From: an uncultured Paracoccaceae bacterium
GTDB lineage: Bacteria > Pseudomonadota > Alphaproteobacteria > Rhodobacterales > Rhodobacteraceae
Length of the DNA stretch: 64,000 bases
NCBI GenBank assembly: GCA_947493335.1
Contig: CANLQO010000003.1
Location: 124,001-188,000 of the forward strand
Reading direction: 5' to 3'
The translations under genes and the position numbers were made by a program. Positions 61,717-64,000 of the stretch are shown here, one piece after another (the first letter of the stretch is position 1; each line of letters opens with the position of its first letter). Below the pieces are notes generated by a model. The model did no database searches, had not been told where the DNA came from, and was given only the letters and a program-made list of their open reading frames with translations.

Positions 61717-62037
61717 TTAGTTGGCATCTACAGGCAAGCCGCCCGCCCCTTTGATCCGTTCAATCAGGTCGAGTGTCTTGCGTGGGTCCGCGCGAAACGC
61801 ATCTTGTATGAGTGGAAAGTCTGCCCATTCCTGCCCATCTGGCAAGTCAGGATTTCCTTCCTGCGTGATAGAGCGCGTCGTGCCGGTGCCCGGCACAATG
61901 GCCTGCAGCTGCGCACAAAAATGCGTACTCAAGAATTCATTTTCGAGCCCCAGGTCCGGGCAATCCTCGGACTGGGCTGTCGCACCAGCGGCGCAGGAGA
62001 TGAAAAAGGCTGTGGTCAAATAGAAGCGGCGGAGCAT
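61717..62037 (-). CDS. Small secreted protein of unknown function
   Basis: A 106-residue protein with a signal peptide (MLRRFYLTTAFFISCAAGATAQ) and two cysteines near the mature N terminus (SEDCPDLGLENEFLSTHFCAQ) that could form a disulfide. The ATG at 62037 follows GAGGACACAGG; an upstream in-frame TTG lacks a signal. I recognise no domain. It is the first gene of the three-gene set ending with the orthocaspase, 44 bases ahead of the lipoprotein gene. Confidence 0.72.
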   Translation of the reverse strand: MLRRFYLTTAFFISCAAGATAQSEDCPDLGLENEFLSTHFCAQLQAIVPGTGTTRSITQEGNPDLPDGQEWADFPLIQDAFRADPRKTLDLIERIKGAGGLPVDAN

Positions 62038-62452
62038 CCTGTGTCCTCTTTCCGTCTTGGGCTGCAATCGCCCGGTTACTGTTCAAATGCAGGACCAACC
62101 AAATCGACTGATCCTTTCGTCTTGCTGTCACCATAGACCACAAAAGCGGTGACGGTCGGCTGTCGTATCCAAAACGACAGAGGTGCCAAATGGCAATTCC
62201 TTAACGTAAACCTTACGCATGAAATGGCGTTTCTCCAAACGCTTCCGGACGATCGGACAGGAATGTGATCATGCAAGCACCGCGCGGTCCAAAACCACGG
62301 GCCACCAACGATACACAAATCATGCACAAAGCGTACACATCTCGTGATGGCCGGTTTCCTAACTTTTCCATCACACTGTTAACCTCTGCGTCCCGACAAG
62401 AGGTTGCCGCATCAAATACGACAGGTGCCAAGACAGACATTTGCCTGCTAGC
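62038..62452. promoter_or_regulatory. Divergent intergenic region with clustered inverted repeats
   Basis: A 415-base gene-free stretch between the orthocaspase set and the facing caspase-like gene. It holds four short inverted repeats in a row: CTGTCGT/ACGACAG (62160-62180), TGCCA/TGGCA (62184-62195), CGTAA/TTACG (62205-62217) and GCGTTT/AAACGC (62227-62242). A longer-looped GTGATGG/CCATCAC pair (62344-62374) lies beyond them. It must carry promoters for both directions. No confident -35/-10 hexamers or known RNA family can be named. Confidence 0.5.
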
Positions 62453-63754
62453 ATGACTTTCATGACACGCCGTATTCTACATTCCGCGACGCTTGCCCTT
62501 GGCCTTGGCTCTTCTGCCTTAGCAGAGGATCGCGCCCTGATCATCGGGATCGAAAATTATCCCAACCTTGATCTGCGCCTCGCGCCTCAGTCCGCATCGG
62601 ACGACGCCATTGCGATGGCGCAACTCGCGGTCGAGCGTTGGGGTTATCGGCAGACCCAGGTTACCCTGCTGCTGGACAGTGCTGCGACGTCAGCGGCCAT
62701 TTTGGACGCGCTGATTGACGAACTTGTCGGTCAGACCGGACCCGGTGACCGGGCGCTTTTGTATTTCGCTGGGATCGGCAGCCGTAACAGCCAGGACTCC
62801 CGCGTCATTCTGGCCTATGACAGCGAAAGCCTGCTGGGTAGGATCCCCGAAGATGCGCTGTCAGACATTCTTGATCTGATCCCAGACCGCGACGTGACGG
62901 TCATCATGGACACCGGATTTCGCGGCGACATCAACACCCCCGGCCAGCGCGGCATTGGCGCACCCGGGTTTGAAGCGACACCCTTTGCCGCCAACGGCGA
63001 CGGCCGCGCCGTCTACACCGCCTCTGCCGTCAGCCAGACCGCTTGGGAAACCGCGATGGGTGGAGTGATGACCAATGCGCTGATCGCCGGTGCCAAGGGT
63101 GCCGCTGATGCAAATGGCGACGGCACCGCAACCCATGGCGAGTTGCTGGCATACTTGCGCGGCCAAAGTGCCAGCTGGTGCGAGGCTCAGCCAAACTGCG
63201 CACCGATGGGGCTGTCCCCGGATTTTGCAGGGCCGCTGAACCACAGCCCCACGGGGGCCAAGGTCGCCAGCGCCGCCCCTGCCCCTGCACCGGTGCCACA
63301 AAACGCTGCCGCCTTTGCAGGCCGCAACAGCGCGGATTTGAAACTGGCCATCGACGGCGGCACCGCGCTGACCATCGGGCAGTCTGTGACCTTTCGCGTC
63401 ACTGCCCAAAGCCCCGGCACCTTGCTGATTTTGGACGTCGATCCCAACGGACAACTTAGCCGAGTCTTCCCCTCGCGGCTTGCCCCCGATGGCGGCGCAC
63501 AGATTGTTCCGGGACAAGAGGTCGCGATCCCCAGCGGGCGGTCGGCCAATGGCGCGCCCTTGCGGGTGCGCGTCACCGGGCCAGCCGGTGCGGGCTATCT
63601 GCTTGGCATCGTGATCGAGGGCGACACATTGGACGCCACAACCCTTTTGCCAAGCGGCGCTGCCGCATCGGCGCTGCCGCAACTTGCACAAAACCTGTTG
63701 AACCTTGGCCGCAACTGGTCGGCCGCCACCCTGAATTATACGATTTCGAACTGA
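62453..63754 (+). CDS. Caspase-fold paralogue with both catalytic residues replaced, plus DUF4384-like domain
   Basis: A 433-residue exported protein. A signal peptide ends near SSALAEDRAL. The caspase-like domain (about 25-260) keeps the fold motifs RALIIGIENYPNLDLRLAPQSASDD and DRALLYFAGIGSR. However, the His of the GHG motif is Ile108 and the Cys of the D-S/T-C motif is Gly155 in IMDTGFRGD, so no peptidase dyad remains. The C terminus has a DUF4384-type strand set (SVTFRVTAQSPGTLLILDVDPNGQLSRVFPS). The start is uncertain: ATGs at 62453 and 62462 are both possible and no clear ribosome binding site is seen. It faces the orthocaspase gene set. A scaffold or regulator role is inference. Confidence 0.82.
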   Translation: MTFMTRRILHSATLALGLGSSALAEDRALIIGIENYPNLDLRLAPQSASDDAIAMAQLAVERWGYRQTQVTLLLDSAATSAAILDALIDELVGQTGPGDRALLYFAGIGSRNSQDSRVILAYDSESLLGRIPEDALSDILDLIPDRDVTVIMDTGFRGDINTPGQRGIGAPGFEATPFAANGDGRAVYTASAVSQTAWETAMGGVMTNALIAGAKGAADANGDGTATHGELLAYLRGQSASWCEAQPNCAPMGLSPDFAGPLNHSPTGAKVASAAPAPAPVPQNAAAFAGRNSADLKLAIDGGTALTIGQSVTFRVTAQSPGTLLILDVDPNGQLSRVFPSRLAPDGGAQIVPGQEVAIPSGRSANGAPLRVRVTGPAGAGYLLGIVIEGDTLDATTLLPSGAAASALPQLAQNLLNLGRNWSAATLNYTISN

Positions 63755-63772
63755 TTGAGATTGGAGCTTGTG

Positions 63773-64000
63773 ATGAGACACCTCCCCCTATTCACCGCCG
63801 CAGCATTGGCCCTGGCCACGCCCGCGCTGGCCTGCGAGGGCTATGACGCCGCCGTCGCCGCCGTACAGGACAGGGATGCCAACGCCGCTGCCGCCCTGTT
63901 TGACGGGTTGATTGCCGACAACGCCTGTTCCGACGATTTCCGCGAATGGGTCGGCGATTTTCTGGCCCGTGACGCCTTTGCCGTGACGATGACCGACGTT
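63773..64000 (+). CDS. Secreted protein of unknown function (partial)
   Basis: The first 76 codons are in the window; the gene runs off the right edge. GGAG precedes the ATG and a signal peptide (MRHLPLFTAAALALATPALA) is cleaved before CEGYDAAVAAV. The visible part is Ala/Asp-rich and helical, with a second Cys (NACSDDFREW). It follows the caspase-like gene by 18 bases and is probably co-transcribed. Too little is present to name a family. Confidence 0.75.
   Translation, partial: MRHLPLFTAAALALATPALACEGYDAAVAAVQDRDANAAAALFDGLIADNACSDDFREWVGDFLARDAFAVTMTDV

Noticed and set aside
62076-62440. Short minus-strand open frames in the divergent intergenic region
   Set aside because: No signal peptide, ribosome binding site or recognisable pattern; the region is better explained as regulatory.

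Overview
The window looks like a chromosomal segment of an alphaproteobacterium, most likely a marine Rhodobacterales/Roseobacter-type organism. The reasons are a cbb3 oxidase next to an FnrL-type regulator, several ABC/LacI sugar-uptake loci, a Hint-domain protein of the kind common in that group, GC-rich codon use and tight operons with ATGA-type overlaps. No tRNA, rRNA, CRISPR array, transposase or phage gene was seen.

Layout. 1-3512: microaerobic respiration (ccoO partial, ccoN, a two-domain universal stress protein, fnrL), with an FNR-like box between the divergent ccoN and usp genes. 3578-15953: a ten-gene minus-strand glycan locus with an ABC importer, a GH2 beta-mannosidase, a GH43 beta-xylosidase, two Gfo/Idh/MocA oxidoreductases and two sugar-isomerase-fold TIM barrels. 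It is divergent from a LacI regulator (16102-17166), with two operator-like palindromes between them. 17238-21798: a tandem glycine riboswitch followed by gcvT-gcvH-gcvP. 21821-23272: a convergent aldehyde dehydrogenase.

23357-38948: a two-gene envelope unit. A 4071-residue protein carries about 28 clear DUF11-type repeats, and a 1121-residue outer-membrane beta-barrel candidate begins about 10 bases after its stop. 39152-41227: a Hint-domain protein and an LpxR-like (DUF2219) outer-membrane protein. 41433-50148: a complete glycogen operon, glgB-glgC-glgA-glgX-pgm.

50138-58704: a second LacI/ABC locus. It has a LacI regulator, binding protein, two permeases (one with a DUF11-like periplasmic insert), a GH63-like hydrolase of the mannosyl/glucosylglycerate-hydrolase type, an ATPase and a further LacI gene. 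58835-64000: a caspase-like region. An orthocaspase with Sel1 repeats keeps its His/Cys dyad and sits with a Pro-rich lipoprotein and a small secreted protein. Facing it is a caspase-fold paralogue in which both catalytic residues are replaced, followed by a partial secreted protein.

How it fits together. Two separately regulated ABC systems would bring in oligosaccharides or glycosides, internal hydrolases and oxidoreductase/isomerase pairs would process them, and glucose phosphates could be stored through the glg operon. The glycine cleavage genes would respond to glycine through the riboswitch. The most unusual parts are the giant DUF11 protein with its barrel partner, the DUF11-like insert in an ABC permease, the active/inactive caspase pair, and the doubled oxidoreductase plus TIM-barrel sets in the mannoside/xyloside locus.
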